In this document: positions 7,459 through 19,290 of the stretch, piece after piece
Numbering within the stretch: the first letter of the stretch is position 1
Layout of the letters: every line of letters starts with the position of its first letter
Assembly (NCBI RefSeq): GCF_012849375.1
Contig: NZ_CP051684.1
Coordinates: 1,860,001-1,924,000 of the forward strand
Direction of reading: 5' to 3'
From: Duganella dendranthematis
GTDB taxonomy: Bacteria > Pseudomonadota > Gammaproteobacteria > Burkholderiales > Burkholderiaceae_D
Length of the DNA stretch: 64,000 nt
Position numbers and translations under genes: made by a program
Notes under the pieces: generated by a model
The model's database searches: none
Told to the model about the DNA's origin: nothing
What the model saw: only the letters and a program-made list of their open reading frames with translations

Positions 7459-9621
7459 TTAAGCGGAATCCATCACCCGCGTTGTCACGTTGGTGAGTTG
7501 GCTGGTACTGCCTTTGGCTGGCAGCAGGATTTCAAAGGTGGTACCCGTTTTGCCGGAACGGCAGGTAATCAGGCCTTGCATTTTCTTGACCAGGCTATGG
7601 ACGATGGACAGTCCAAGGCCATGGTGAGCGCCCTCCTTGCTACTTTGCACAGGAGAGAACAGGTTAGCCAGCACGTCTGCCGACAAACCTGGACCGGTGT
7701 CGCTCACCACCAGTTCCAGATACAGCTTGCGATCACGGTTGACGTGGCCGCGGTTCGAAATCTCGATCTTGCCGCCATCGGCCAGGGCTTCGATGGCGTT
7801 CTTGATCAGGTTCACCAGCACTTGCTTGAGCATGTCGGCGTCGCCGTCGATCTCCGCCGGCTCCTCCTGCATGCGCACCACGATCTGCACCGAGGCCGGC
7901 ACGAAGTCGGTGGCGCGGAACAGGCGCAGCACGTCGTCCACCACCTTGGCGACATCGGTGACGCGCGAGGTTTCGGTCGGCTGCAAATCGGCCAGGCCGT
8001 TAATCAGCTGGCCGACGCGGTCGATCTCCTCGTTGAGGATCGACATCTCGCCAACCACCGGCTCGCGGCGCGCCAGCTTGCTGTCCAGGACCGACAGGTA
8101 GTTCTTGATGATCGACAGCGGGTTGTTCACCTCATGCACCACGCGGCGCGAGGCTTCGCGGTATTCTTCCGCCACGTGGGCGATCTGGCGCTTGGCATGA
8201 CCGCGTTCGCTCATCGCCGTCTCCAGCGAGGCTGCGGCCTGGGTGCCGAACGATTGCAGGAAGCGCTCGCGTTTTTGCAGCGCTTGCAACTGCCACGCCG
8301 GCGCGCCGCCGATCAGCACACCGAGGCAGCGCTGGTTGGCCACCAGCGGCAAGCACACCATGCTGTCGCTGCCGAGAATGCGGAACAGCTGTTCTTCCGA
8401 GACATTGAGCGCCTGGCCTTCACGGCTGATGTAGGCCAGCTTGCGCTCCAGCGCCGCCTGCGCCACCACGCCGCCCTTGTTCAGCGGGATAACAAATTCG
8501 GCCAGCCGTTGCTGGCCCTCGCCGGTCGATACGCCGTGCAGCGCGTGGCCGGTCGGATTCTCCAGCAGCAGCACGGCGTTTTCCAGATCGAACAGGATGC
8601 GCGCCGAACGCGTGATGGCCTCCAGCAGACCCGCTTCGCCATGCTGGCGCGCGAAGGTCTGGCCCATCTCGGACACCAGCATGATGTTGCGGACTTCTTC
8701 CGACAGCCGCTGCTGCACCGGATCGACCATCGGCGGCGCATACGCGGCCGGGGCGACGATATCGTCGGCGCCGGCCAGGTCGATGCCGAGGTAATTGGCC
8801 GACTTCTCCACCTGGCGCGCGGCGTTGCTGACGATCTGCTCCAGCTTCTCGCCATCCAGGTTGCACAGGCGCGCCGCCTGTTCGATCGCCTCTTCCTGGT
8901 CCTCGTGGCAGCACAGCAGGTGCGCCAGGCGCACGATGCGGATCAAAGGATGGGCCGCTTCCAGACGGCTAATCGGTTCGTGGTGATACAGCACGCTGTC
9001 GGCCAGGAAGGAATCCAGGTTCCAGCGTTCGATCAGCCAGGCGCCGGCTTCCGAGTGGGTGATTTGCAGCGTGCGCTGTTCGACCGCGCATAGGTCTTCG
9101 TCATCGCGCGCGGTGAAGTTAAAAGCGTATTCTTTGGGCGCCGTGGCCAGCAAGGCGAGGCGGCCGACGTTGTGCAGCAGGCCGGCCAGGTAGGCCTCTT
9201 CCACGTGCGGATATTCCATCTGGCGGGCGACGTCGCGGGCGATGACGGCGGTGGTCAGCGAGCCTTTCCAGAAACCGCGCAAGTCGGTGCTGGCGGAATG
9301 CGGGAAGCTGTTAAAGGTCTGGAACACCGACTCGCTGATCACCAGCGTCTTGATCATGTCGGTGCCGAGCGAGACCAGCGACTGCTCCAGGCCCACCGTG
9401 CGCTGGTTGCGATGGTAGGCCGAGCTGTTGGCGACGGTGAGGATCTTGCTGGTCATCGCCGCATCCTTGGCGATGAGGGCGGCCAGCTCCGGCATGCCGG
9501 CGTCGTCGGCTTGCAAGTGTTCAATCAACTTAATGAGTATCTGCGGCATGGCCGGCAGACGGGCAATCAGCAGTCGATTGCGAATATCATGGTCAGATTG
9601 TTGATGCATCGTATCAAACAT
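7459..9621 (-). CDS. HDOD-GAF sensor histidine kinase
   Basis: The 720-residue product has an HDOD domain (about 20-215; an HD-like fold found in many signalling proteins), a GAF-like sensory region (about 310-455) and a histidine kinase core. The phospho-accepting His is residue 496 in VHEVNNPLSIIKNYL. The ATPase domain (about 600-710) shows the N box (NLIKNAIE), a G1 box (DTGPGL) and a G2 box (HHGLGLSIV). No membrane segment or signal peptide is seen, so it senses a cytoplasmic cue. It is the first gene of a three-gene operon with a c-di-GMP response regulator and a Sel1 protein. Met1 or Met5 could be the start. The ligand is unknown. Confidence 0.93.
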   Translation of the reverse strand: MFDTMHQQSDHDIRNRLLIARLPAMPQILIKLIEHLQADDAGMPELAALIAKDAAMTSKILTVANSSAYHRNQRTVGLEQSLVSLGTDMIKTLVISESVFQTFNSFPHSASTDLRGFWKGSLTTAVIARDVARQMEYPHVEEAYLAGLLHNVGRLALLATAPKEYAFNFTARDDEDLCAVEQRTLQITHSEAGAWLIERWNLDSFLADSVLYHHEPISRLEAAHPLIRIVRLAHLLCCHEDQEEAIEQAARLCNLDGEKLEQIVSNAARQVEKSANYLGIDLAGADDIVAPAAYAPPMVDPVQQRLSEEVRNIMLVSEMGQTFARQHGEAGLLEAITRSARILFDLENAVLLLENPTGHALHGVSTGEGQQRLAEFVIPLNKGGVVAQAALERKLAYISREGQALNVSEEQLFRILGSDSMVCLPLVANQRCLGVLIGGAPAWQLQALQKRERFLQSFGTQAAASLETAMSERGHAKRQIAHVAEEYREASRRVVHEVNNPLSIIKNYLSVLDSKLARREPVVGEMSILNEEIDRVGQLINGLADLQPTETSRVTDVAKVVDDVLRLFRATDFVPASVQIVVRMQEEPAEIDGDADMLKQVLVNLIKNAIEALADGGKIEISNRGHVNRDRKLYLELVVSDTGPGLSADVLANLFSPVQSSKEGAHHGLGLSIVHSLVKKMQGLITCRSGKTGTTFEILLPAKGSTSQLTNVTTRVMDSA

Positions 9622-9819
9622 TGCCGCCAGTAGACATCGATCAAAGAGCGGAACTCAACGGCCAAATTCCACCAACGTTAGGTTTCATGCGGGTTCCAAG
9701 CGCGTTTCAGGCCTAAAATAATCGCGCTAAAAAATTATCTTAGCATAAAGTCTGATAATAACTTAACACGTGGAAAAATTTCTTTCTCAACTAAGTCACT
9801 TTCCTGCCGTTAATGTTTA
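9622..9819. other. AT-rich intergenic promoter region
   Basis: This 198-base gap between the exporter gene's stop and the HDOD-kinase start is the most AT-rich stretch nearby (especially 9715-9795). It must hold the promoter of the signalling operon. I see no confident sigma-70, sigma-28 or sigma-54 site and no terminator with a clear stem and T-run. Confidence 0.4.
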
Positions 9820-11100
9820 TCAGCCCGGATAGCGCGCTAGCATGCGCCGGTAATGACGCGACGTCAACCACAAAGCGAGAGCAGAGGCACTAAAGGCCAT
9901 CTGTCCTGCCGCTAACCACAGCGCCGAGTGTGATAAGAAGGGTGCAATCACCCCTGCCACGATGGCGCCCAGCAGGGTCACCGCGAACGACTGCACCGAG
10001 GCTACCGTGCCACGGATGTGCGGGAACAGGTCCAGCGCCAGCAGCGTCGCCCCCGGCGCCACCATCGACATCCCAAAGGTATAAAACAACATCGGCAGCA
10101 CGGTCCACGGCAGCGCCGGCGGCAGGAAGCTGTGATACAACAGATTGACGCTGGACGCCGACAGCAGGAAGCAGAAACCGATGCCGATCTGGCGCGCGAA
10201 CGGCATGCGGCCGGCGATACGGTTGGCCGCCAGCGCGCCGAGGAAGATGCCGCTCACCGAAGGAATGAACAGCCAGGCGAATTGCGATGGGCCGAGGTGC
10301 AGTTCCTCGGGCAGGAACACCGGCGCGGCGGCGATGTAGATAAACAGCCCGGCGAAATTCAGCGCCACCACGCCGGTCTTCAGGTGGAACAGCGGCGAGC
10401 GCAGGATTTCGCTGTAATTGCGGACCAGGAAGCGCGGATTGAACGGATGGCGCTTTTCCGGCGGCAGCGTCTCCGGCAGGCGGCGATAGCAAAAGATAAA
10501 CAGCAGCGTGCTGTAGGCCAGCAGCGACAGGAAGATGGCGCGCCAGTCGAACAGCGTAACGATCCAGCCGCCGAGGATAGGCGCGATGGCCGGGGCGATC
10601 GAGAAAATCATGGTCACCAACGACAGCAGGCGGGCGGCGGCGGCATCCGCATACAGGTCGCGGATGATGGCGCGGCCGACCACCACGCCGGCGCCGGCCG
10701 AGATGCCTTGCATGATGCGGAAAACCCACAGGTAGTGGACGGTATGGGCGGAAGCGCAGCCCAGCGTACCGATGGCGAACATGGCCAGCGACACCAGGAT
10801 GACGTTGCGGCGGCCGAAAGCGTCCGACAATGCGCCGTGCCATAGCACCATGCCGGCGAAGGCCAGCATATAGAAGGTCAGGCTTTGCTGCACTTCCAGC
10901 GGCGTGGCGTGCAGCGTGGACTGGATGTTGGGGAAGGCCGGCAGGTAGGCGTCGATGGAGAACGGGCCGATCATCGACAGGCCGGCCAGCATCACGGCCA
11001 GCGCGGCGGCGGAGAGCGGTTTGCGGTGTGATGGTTCAGGGGGCGGGACCTCGTGGTCGAGGTCCTGGTCGGGCAGGTCGGCGGGAGGTGTTGGCAGCAT
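9820..11100 (-). CDS. MFS drug exporter, Bcr/CflA type
   Basis: The start at 11100 has AGGA eight bases upstream; a longer reading into the palindromic repeat is rejected. The 426-residue product has a polar N-terminal tail of about 30 residues and then twelve predicted membrane helices. Typical Bcr/CflA features are present: SMIGPFSIDAYLPAFP in helix 1, the loop motif GALSDAFGRR between helices 2 and 3, and RDLYADAAAARLLS after helix 5. Members pump bicyclomycin, chloramphenicol, sulfonamides or related compounds in exchange for protons. The actual substrate cannot be inferred. It lies downstream of the rRNA methyltransferase gene on the same strand, separated by palindrome copy A. Confidence 0.9.
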   Translation of the reverse strand: MLPTPPADLPDQDLDHEVPPPEPSHRKPLSAAALAVMLAGLSMIGPFSIDAYLPAFPNIQSTLHATPLEVQQSLTFYMLAFAGMVLWHGALSDAFGRRNVILVSLAMFAIGTLGCASAHTVHYLWVFRIMQGISAGAGVVVGRAIIRDLYADAAAARLLSLVTMIFSIAPAIAPILGGWIVTLFDWRAIFLSLLAYSTLLFIFCYRRLPETLPPEKRHPFNPRFLVRNYSEILRSPLFHLKTGVVALNFAGLFIYIAAAPVFLPEELHLGPSQFAWLFIPSVSGIFLGALAANRIAGRMPFARQIGIGFCFLLSASSVNLLYHSFLPPALPWTVLPMLFYTFGMSMVAPGATLLALDLFPHIRGTVASVQSFAVTLLGAIVAGVIAPFLSHSALWLAAGQMAFSASALALWLTSRHYRRMLARYPG

Positions 11101-11131
11101 AAATCGTTTTCCTTTGAGGGCGCTAGCGTGC

Positions 11132-11204
11132 ACCCCAAAGCGGCCCGCCGCCGCCGGGGTCTGACCCCGCACGGGGTCAGACCCCTCTGTGGCCCTGCGG
11201 GGTT
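11132..11204. repeat. Dispersed palindromic repeat, copy A
   Basis: The core at 11156-11185 is a perfect inverted repeat, GGGGTCTGACCCC and GGGGTCAGACCCC, around GCAC. Each arm is itself a near-palindrome (GGGGTC-N-GACCCC). Beyond the core it shares with copy B an upstream ACCCC..AAGCGGC..GCCGCCG segment and a downstream TGTGGCCCTGCGGGGTT. The tail supplies the first two bases of the reverse-strand stop codon of the methyltransferase gene. It sits in the spacer between two reverse-strand genes. Confidence 0.9.
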
Positions 11205-12405
11205 AGGCTTCTTTCGGCTTGGCGGCGTCGCGGCGGTTAAAGCCGGCCACCATATCGAAGCGGAACAAACGGCATTCCAGCGCGCCGTTGAAGAACGGCG
11301 TCTTGCGCGATTCCTTCAAGCGCAGCAGCTTCGGCACGCCCAGATCCGCCGTGAACAGATACACCGTCCAACCGGCAAAGCGCTGCTTCAGCGTGCTGCT
11401 GAAATCCGCATAGAAGCTGTTGGCCAGTTCATCCTGCGGCAAGGTGCTGTCACCGCGCACGCCGATACGCTCGCCGTACGGAGGGTTGGTCAGCAAAATG
11501 CCCGGTACCGAAGTCGGCGCCTGCACCTGCTGCGCCTCGATCTGCTTCATCGGCACATCAAACAGAATGCCGGCGCTGCGCAGATTGTGACGCGCCATCT
11601 CCACCATATCGCCGGAGATATCGGAACCGAAAATGGTCGGCTCGGACGGCAAAGGATTCGGCTTGATGGCGGCCTTCATGTCCTGCCACACCTTAGCGTC
11701 GAAATCATGGAACTTCTCGAACGCGAAACGGCGACGCGCGCCCGGCGGCACGCCCTGCACCATCTGCGCCGCTTCGCACAGGATGGTGCCGGAACCGCAC
11801 ATCGGGTCAAACAACGGCATGCCCGGCTTCCAGCCCGATACGCGCAGCAGGCCGGCGGCCAGGTTCTCGCGCAACGGCGCATCGCCGGTCTCGGTGCGCC
11901 AGCCGCGCTTGAACAGCGCTTCGCCCGAGGTATCCAGGTAGACGATGAACTGGTGCGCGTCGACGAAGCCGAAGACGCGCATGTCCGGTTCCTTGGTATC
12001 GACCGAAGGACGCTTCTTGTATTGATCGAGGAAGCGGTCGCAGATCGCGTCCTTGATCTTCAGCGTGGTGAATTCCAGGCTTTTCAGCGGCGACTTCACC
12101 GCCGTGAGATCCACGCGAATGGTGTGGTCGTAGCCGAACCACTCTTCCCACGGCTGCTCCAGCGTCAGGTCGTAGATGTCGTTTTCGTTCTTGTAGCCGC
12201 CGGCGGCCATGCGCATCAGCACGCGCGACGCAATGCGCGAGTGCAGATTCATGAGGTAAGCGTCGGTCAACTCGCCCGAGGCGTGCACGCCGCCGGGAAC
12301 TTCGTTGTGCACCTTGAGGGTGGTGCTTTGTTGTGCGATTTCGCGCAGTTCTTCGGCTAACGCCGCTTCCATGCCGCGCGGGCATGGGCAAAAGAAGGAT
12401 GCCAT
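11203..12405 (-). CDS. THUMP-domain 23S rRNA guanine methyltransferase (RlmL N-terminal type)
   Basis: The 400-residue product has an N-terminal ferredoxin-like/THUMP region (about 1-160) and a Rossmann-fold methyltransferase domain. The SAM-binding motif is DPMCGSGTILCEA, and the catalytic motif is TNPPYGER. This matches the m2G2445 methyltransferase half of RlmL. The second (RlmK) half found in Escherichia coli is missing, which is normal outside gammaproteobacteria. It begins 57 bases after the DsbA-like gene, past a probable terminator. Its stop codon overlaps the tail of palindrome copy A. The substrate nucleotide is assigned by family only. Confidence 0.88.
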   Translation of the reverse strand: MASFFCPCPRGMEAALAEELREIAQQSTTLKVHNEVPGGVHASGELTDAYLMNLHSRIASRVLMRMAAGGYKNENDIYDLTLEQPWEEWFGYDHTIRVDLTAVKSPLKSLEFTTLKIKDAICDRFLDQYKKRPSVDTKEPDMRVFGFVDAHQFIVYLDTSGEALFKRGWRTETGDAPLRENLAAGLLRVSGWKPGMPLFDPMCGSGTILCEAAQMVQGVPPGARRRFAFEKFHDFDAKVWQDMKAAIKPNPLPSEPTIFGSDISGDMVEMARHNLRSAGILFDVPMKQIEAQQVQAPTSVPGILLTNPPYGERIGVRGDSTLPQDELANSFYADFSSTLKQRFAGWTVYLFTADLGVPKLLRLKESRKTPFFNGALECRLFRFDMVAGFNRRDAAKPKEA

Positions 12406-12425
12406 AGGTGTACCTTTTGTCCGTT

Positions 12426-12461
12426 AAAAAAATGCGCGCCGCCCACGCGGGCGCGGCGCCT
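12426..12461 (-). terminator. Probable intrinsic terminator after the leuS operon
   Basis: On the reverse strand a GC-rich stem (GCGCCG..CCC against GGG..CGGCGC, loop GCGT, small bulge) is followed by seven T residues. It lies directly after the stop codon of the DsbA-like gene and before the methyltransferase start. The stem is imperfect. Confidence 0.55.
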
Positions 12462-12462
12462 G

Positions 12463-13065
12463 TTACTTCGTCATTGCGCGCTCCAGGAAGTCCAGACGAT
12501 CCTGGCCCCAGAAGCTTTCGCCTTCCAACACATACCACGGCGATCCGAACACGCTGGCGGCGTTCGCATCGTCTGTATTGCGGTCATACTCGGCCTGCGC
12601 ACTGGCCGTTTCCGCCGACTTGACCAGCGCCTTGCCATCCAGCTCGCAGCTGCCGGCGATCTGCACCAGCGTGGCCTCGTCGCCGATATTCCTGTCTTCC
12701 GCCCACAGCGCGCGCATGATGGCGCCGGCCAGCATCAACGCGACGTCGGTGCCGTGCGAAATGCGCGCGGCCACAATCATCTTGTTGGCCAGCTCCGGCG
12801 ACACCGGGAAAAACTGAGGCTGCGTCTTGAGCGGAATGCCGAGATACGCCGACCAGCGCGCCAGTTCCAGCAGGCGGTAAGCCTGCCGCTGCGGCGCGCG
12901 CTTGGCCAGCGGCAGGCCGCCCGACACGCCAAACACCTTGCTCAAGTCGCAGGGTTTCAACTCAACCTGCACGCCATGTTTCTGCGCCAGCGCGACGAAG
13001 CGCTCGTGGCCCAGATACGCCCACGGCGAATGCGCTGCAAAGAAGTACTGACACACTTTGCTCAT
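12463..13065 (-). CDS. 2-hydroxychromene-2-carboxylate isomerase-like DsbA-family protein
   Basis: The 200-residue product has the DsbA/GST-kappa fold. Near the N-terminus it has AHSPWAYLG, where the Ser replaces the redox Cys of DsbA, as in HCCA isomerases that use glutathione. The C-terminal part contains VFGSPWYVLEGESFWGQDRL, the cis-Pro thioredoxin-like signature and the usual FWGQDRL ending. It has no signal peptide. HCCA isomerase acts in naphthalene breakdown, but many family members sit outside aromatic pathways. Here it ends the leuS-lptE-holA-proA-hemJ gene string (10-base gap), so a detoxification role is as likely. Substrate unknown. Confidence 0.85.
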   Translation of the reverse strand: MSKVCQYFFAAHSPWAYLGHERFVALAQKHGVQVELKPCDLSKVFGVSGGLPLAKRAPQRQAYRLLELARWSAYLGIPLKTQPQFFPVSPELANKMIVAARISHGTDVALMLAGAIMRALWAEDRNIGDEATLVQIAGSCELDGKALVKSAETASAQAEYDRNTDDANAASVFGSPWYVLEGESFWGQDRLDFLERAMTK

Positions 13066-13075
13066 GATGCTTCCT

Positions 13076-13498
13076 TTAGAAAGGCTTGACCACCACCAGC
13101 AGCACGATGCCCAGCATCAGGAACACCGGCAGCTCATTAAACACCCGGAACCACTTGTGACTGCGTTTATTGTCGCCGCGCTCGAAGCGCTTCAGGATGC
13201 CGCCGCACATATGGTGATAGCCGATCAGCACCACCACCAGCGCCAGCTTGGCGTGCAGCCAGCCGGGCATGTGCGCGCCGTACGCCAGATAGATCAGGTA
13301 CGCCCCGAACAGCACCGCAAACACCGACAGCCACAGCGAAAAACGATACAGCTTGCGCGCCATCAGCAGCAGGCGCTCGCTGGCGTTGCGGTCGGTCTCC
13401 ATCGCCAGGTTGACAAAGATGCGCGGCAGGTAGAACACGCCGGCCATCCAGGCGATGACGAAGAAGATATGCAGTGCTTTGATCCAGAGGTACAGCAT
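13076..13498 (-). CDS. hemJ: HemJ/CopD-family membrane protein (probable protoporphyrinogen oxidase)
   Basis: The 140-residue product has four predicted membrane helices. It carries a conserved His near the start (KALHIFFVIAWMAGVFYLPR, His10) and a conserved Lys in HAKLALVVV, the two residues associated with HemJ, which oxidises protoporphyrinogen IX to protoporphyrin IX in many proteobacteria lacking HemG or HemY. The same proteins are often annotated merely as CopD family. It lies 9 bases after proA in a continuous operon. The HemJ assignment depends on the absence of other protoporphyrinogen oxidases in the genome, which cannot be seen here. Confidence 0.8.
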   Translation of the reverse strand: MLYLWIKALHIFFVIAWMAGVFYLPRIFVNLAMETDRNASERLLLMARKLYRFSLWLSVFAVLFGAYLIYLAYGAHMPGWLHAKLALVVVLIGYHHMCGGILKRFERGDNKRSHKWFRVFNELPVFLMLGIVLLVVVKPF

Positions 13499-13507
13499 GA
13501 GCGATCC

Positions 13508-14779
13508 TTATTGTCTAACTTCTCCGTGGCCGAATACCACGTATTTCAGCGAGGTCAGACCTTCCAGGCCGACCGGGCCGCGTGCGTGCAGCTTGTCGTT
13601 GGAGATGCCGATCTCCGCCCCCAGGCCATACTCAAAACCGTCCGCAAAGCGGGTCGAGGCGTTGATCATCACCGACGCCGAATCGACTTCACGCAGGAAG
13701 CGCATCGCCGCCGAATGGTCTTCGGTGATGATCGCCTCCGTGTGCTTGGACGAGTAAGCGCTGATGTGATCCATCGCCTCGTCCATATCCTCTACCACTT
13801 TGACCGCCAGAACCGGCGCCAGGTATTCGGTCGACCAATCCTCTTCCGTCGCGTCCACCAGATGCGGGTAGCCGGCCAGGATGGCTTTCGCTTCCGGATC
13901 GGCGCGCAATTCGACTTCCTTGGTTGAGTACAGCGCGGCCAGTTGCGGCAGCACCGCCGGCGCGATCGAACGCGCCACCAGCAGCGTTTCCATCGTGTTG
14001 CAGGTGCCGTAGCGATGGCACTTGGCGTTGAAGCCGATGTCCACCGCTTTCTTCATATCGGCCTTGCCGTCGATGTAGACGTGGCAGATGCCATCGAGGT
14101 GCTTAATCATCGGCACCGTGGCCTCGGCCATCAGGCGCGCGATCAAGCTCTTGCCGCCACGCGGCACGATCACGTCCACATACTGCGGCATGGTGATCAA
14201 GGCGCCGACGGCGGCGCGGTCGGTGGTGTCCACCACTTGCACGCCATCGGCCGGCAGGCCAGCGCCTTCCAGGCCTTGCTTGACCAGCTTGGCCAGCGCG
14301 CGGTTGCAGTGAATCGCTTCCGAGCCGCCGCGCAGGATGGTGGCGTTGCCGCTCTTGATGCACAGCCCTGCTGCATCCACCGTCACGTTGGGGCGCGATT
14401 CGTAGATGATGCCGATCACGCCCAGCGGCACGCGCATCTGGCCGACCTGGATGCCGGTCGGCCGGAACTTCAGGCCGGAGATTTCACCGATCGGGTCCGG
14501 CAGCGCGACGATCTGGCGCAGGCCTTCGATCATCGTGGCGATGGCCTTGTCCGACAGCGCCAGGCGGTCCAGCATCGCCGGTTCCAGGCCGTTGGCGGCG
14601 GCGGCGTCCATATCCAGCTGATTGGCGGCGCGCAGCGCGTCGGCATCACGTTCAATTGCATCGGCGATCAACGTCAGCGCGCGGTTGCGCGCGGCGCTGT
14701 CGGCACGGGCCATGGCGCGCGACGCCTTGCGCGCCCGCTGGCCCAGTTGTTCCATGTACTGCTTGATGTCCATCGTCAT
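13508..14779 (-). CDS. proA: Glutamate-5-semialdehyde dehydrogenase
   Basis: ProA converts glutamyl 5-phosphate to glutamate 5-semialdehyde with NADPH, the second step of proline synthesis. The 423-residue length is normal for the family. Visible landmarks are [20 protein letters not shown], the nucleotide-binding region [11 protein letters not shown], and the catalytic Cys within [16 protein letters not shown]. The C-terminal motif is [14 protein letters not shown]. It starts 10 bases after holA and continues into hemJ, so it is co-transcribed with the leuS operon. Confidence 0.97.
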   Translation of the reverse strand: MTMDIKQYMEQLGQRARKASRAMARADSAARNRALTLIADAIERDADALRAANQLDMDAAAANGLEPAMLDRLALSDKAIATMIEGLRQIVALPDPIGEISGLKFRPTGIQVGQMRVPLGVIGIIYESRPNVTVDAAGLCIKSGNATILRGGSEAIHCNRALAKLVKQGLEGAGLPADGVQVVDTTDRAAVGALITMPQYVDVIVPRGGKSLIARLMAEATVPMIKHLDGICHVYIDGKADMKKAVDIGFNAKCHRYGTCNTMETLLVARSIAPAVLPQLAALYSTKEVELRADPEAKAILAGYPHLVDATEEDWSTEYLAPVLAVKVVEDMDEAMDHISAYSSKHTEAIITEDHSAAMRFLREVDSASVMINASTRFADGFEYGLGAEIGISNDKLHARGPVGLEGLTSLKYVVFGHGEVRQ

Positions 14780-14789
14780 CTCGTCGGTG

Positions 14790-15806
14790 TTAGCCGCGCG
14801 CGACCTTCAACGCCAGTTGCAGCATCGCGTCCCACGCGTCGCCGGCATACGCTTTCGCGCGCAGGCCCTTGATCATCTTGTCCACTTGCGCCGCATCCTT
14901 CATTGCCGCTTCCAGCGTCGGCAGCGACAGCCGGCGCAGCGCCGGGTCCATCATGCGTTCCTTCGGTCCCCAGATGCGATGCTCTTTCAGCAGCGCCCCC
15001 AAAGGCCGGCCTTGCGCCATGCCCGCCTTCAGCTTGAGCAGCGTGCGGATTTCCTCCGACACCGCCCACAGCACCAGCGGCAGCGCTTCGCCCTCACCTT
15101 TCAGGCCGTCCAGCATGCGGATCAACCGCGCCGGATCGCCCGCCAGCATCGCTTCACTGAGCTTGAACACATCGTAGCGCGCCACATTCAGCACCGCTTC
15201 ATGCACCTGCTCGTAGGTCAGCTTGCCCGGCTCGTGCAGCAAGGCCAGTTTTTGAATCTCCTGATGGGCCGCAAGCAGATTGCCTTCCACGCGATCGGCG
15301 ATGAAATCGATGCTCTGCCGGTCCGCGCTTTGCCCTTGTTGGGCAAGGCGCTGGCCTATCCAATTGGGCAACTGCGCCCGTTCCACCTGCGGGATGTCGA
15401 TATACACCGCCGCCTGTTGCAGACTGGCGACCCAGGCCGCCTTCTGCGTCTGCCAGTCCAGCTTTGGCAGCGTGATCAAAGTCAGGTTGTCCGGACTCAG
15501 ATCCTTGACATAATTTTGCAGCGCCGCGCCGCCATCCTTGCCCGGCTTGCCGGTCGGGATGCGCAGCTCGATCAGTTTCTTGTCACCGAACAGCGACAAG
15601 GCCTGATTGGCCGCCAGCAGCTCGCCCCACTTGAAGCTGCGCTCCACGGTCAGCACGTCGCGCTCGGAATAGCCCTGCGCGCGCGCGGTCTTGCGGATCT
15701 TGTCCGCAGCCTCCAGCGCCAGCAGATGCTCATCGCTGGTGATGACGTACAGCTGCGACAGCGATTTGCTCAAATGGCCGTCCAGCGCCTCCAACCGTAA
15801 TTGCAT
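14790..15806 (-). CDS. holA: DNA polymerase III delta subunit
   Basis: The 338-residue product is the clamp-loader delta subunit, which opens the beta clamp during replication. It begins [28 protein letters not shown], typical of HolA. A RecQ/AAA-like fold without Walker motifs follows, and then the C-terminal helical collar domain. It sits between lptE (9-base gap) and proA (10-base gap), the usual leuS-lptE-holA order of beta- and gammaproteobacteria. Confidence 0.95.
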   Translation of the reverse strand: MQLRLEALDGHLSKSLSQLYVITSDEHLLALEAADKIRKTARAQGYSERDVLTVERSFKWGELLAANQALSLFGDKKLIELRIPTGKPGKDGGAALQNYVKDLSPDNLTLITLPKLDWQTQKAAWVASLQQAAVYIDIPQVERAQLPNWIGQRLAQQGQSADRQSIDFIADRVEGNLLAAHQEIQKLALLHEPGKLTYEQVHEAVLNVARYDVFKLSEAMLAGDPARLIRMLDGLKGEGEALPLVLWAVSEEIRTLLKLKAGMAQGRPLGALLKEHRIWGPKERMMDPALRRLSLPTLEAAMKDAAQVDKMIKGLRAKAYAGDAWDAMLQLALKVARG

Positions 15807-15815
15807 GCGGCGCCT

Positions 15816-16445
15816 TTATTGAATCGGCACGGCCGGCGGCAACGTCGACGGCTGACCCGATGGCTGCACGCCACCCGGCAGCGGCGTCGGCGCCAGCGGC
15901 GGTAGCGACATGCCGGACGTCTTGACGGCGGCGATGCGGCGCATCATCTGCTGTACCAGATCGGTCTGCATGTCCTTGTACAGCAAGGCCTCTTCCTGCT
16001 CCTTGGCCAGCAGCTGGGTTTCGTTAAAGTCGATCGGCCGGGTCAGCGTGATGTTGGTTGGCCCCAGCAGCTCCTTGCCTTGCTTGTCGAGGACGCGGAA
16101 CAGAATGCTGTAGGTCAGCAGGTACTGTCGCACGCGGCCATTGTTGTTCAGCGACAGAATGGTCTTGGTCTTGGTCTTTTCCGGATTGCTCAAGACATCG
16201 ACCACACCATCGGCGTCCTTGGCGCTGGCGACCACCGTGGTGCCGCCGTTGGCGCGAATATTGCGCTTCAGATCAATCGCCAATGGCGACGTCTCTGGCA
16301 GCCCCACATAGATCGTCGGGAACGGCAGCGTGTAGTGGCCGCTGTCGCCGCGCAGGTGGAAACCGCAGGCCGTCACCGTCAACGACGCGGCCAGCACGGC
16401 GGCATACAGCGCGCCGCGGCGGAAAAACTTCAGAGTAGTCGCCAT
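15816..16445 (-). CDS. lptE: LPS-assembly lipoprotein LptE
   Basis: The 209-residue product has a lipoprotein signal with the lipobox VTAC followed by GFHLRGD, the hallmark of LptE. LptE plugs the LptD barrel and guides lipopolysaccharide to the outer leaflet. The C-terminal 40 residues are Pro-rich and probably unstructured. It lies 8 bases after leuS and 9 bases before holA. Its partner lptD is also in this window (31796-34051). Confidence 0.95.
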   Translation of the reverse strand: MATTLKFFRRGALYAAVLAASLTVTACGFHLRGDSGHYTLPFPTIYVGLPETSPLAIDLKRNIRANGGTTVVASAKDADGVVDVLSNPEKTKTKTILSLNNNGRVRQYLLTYSILFRVLDKQGKELLGPTNITLTRPIDFNETQLLAKEQEEALLYKDMQTDLVQQMMRRIAAVKTSGMSLPPLAPTPLPGGVQPSGQPSTLPPAVPIQ

Positions 16446-16453
16446 GGTTCTCT

Positions 16454-19192
<2,739 letters not shown>

Positions 19193-19194
19193 TT

Positions 19195-19268
19195 ACCCCT
19201 CAAGCGGCGAGCCGCCGTCGGGGTCCGACCCCGTACGGGGTCGGACCCCTTTGTGGCCCTGCGGGGTT
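19195..19268. repeat. Dispersed palindromic repeat, copy B
   Basis: The core at 19220-19249 is a fully self-complementary 30-mer: arms GGGGTCCGACCCC and GGGGTCGGACCCC around the palindromic spacer GTAC. The flanks match copy A (ACCCC..AAGCGGC upstream, TGTGGCCCTGCGGGGTT downstream). It lies between the divergent leuS and AraC-family genes, close to where their promoters should be. Confidence 0.9.
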
Positions 19269-19290
19269 GAAAAAAGGATACTGATCTACC

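Noticed and set aside
7453..9093. Long forward-strand open frame opposite the HDOD kinase gene
   Set aside because: It is His/Arg/Gln-rich without any domain pattern, a typical antisense shadow of a high-GC gene whose own product has clear kinase motifs.
11101..11172. Longer N-terminus for the MFS exporter through the palindrome
   Set aside because: It would translate the repeat, whereas the ATG at 11100 has a proper AGGA site and a normal exporter N-terminus.
11203..12405. Methyltransferase as a truncated RlmKL fusion
   Set aside because: Stand-alone RlmL-type proteins of about 400 residues are normal in betaproteobacteria, so no truncation is implied.
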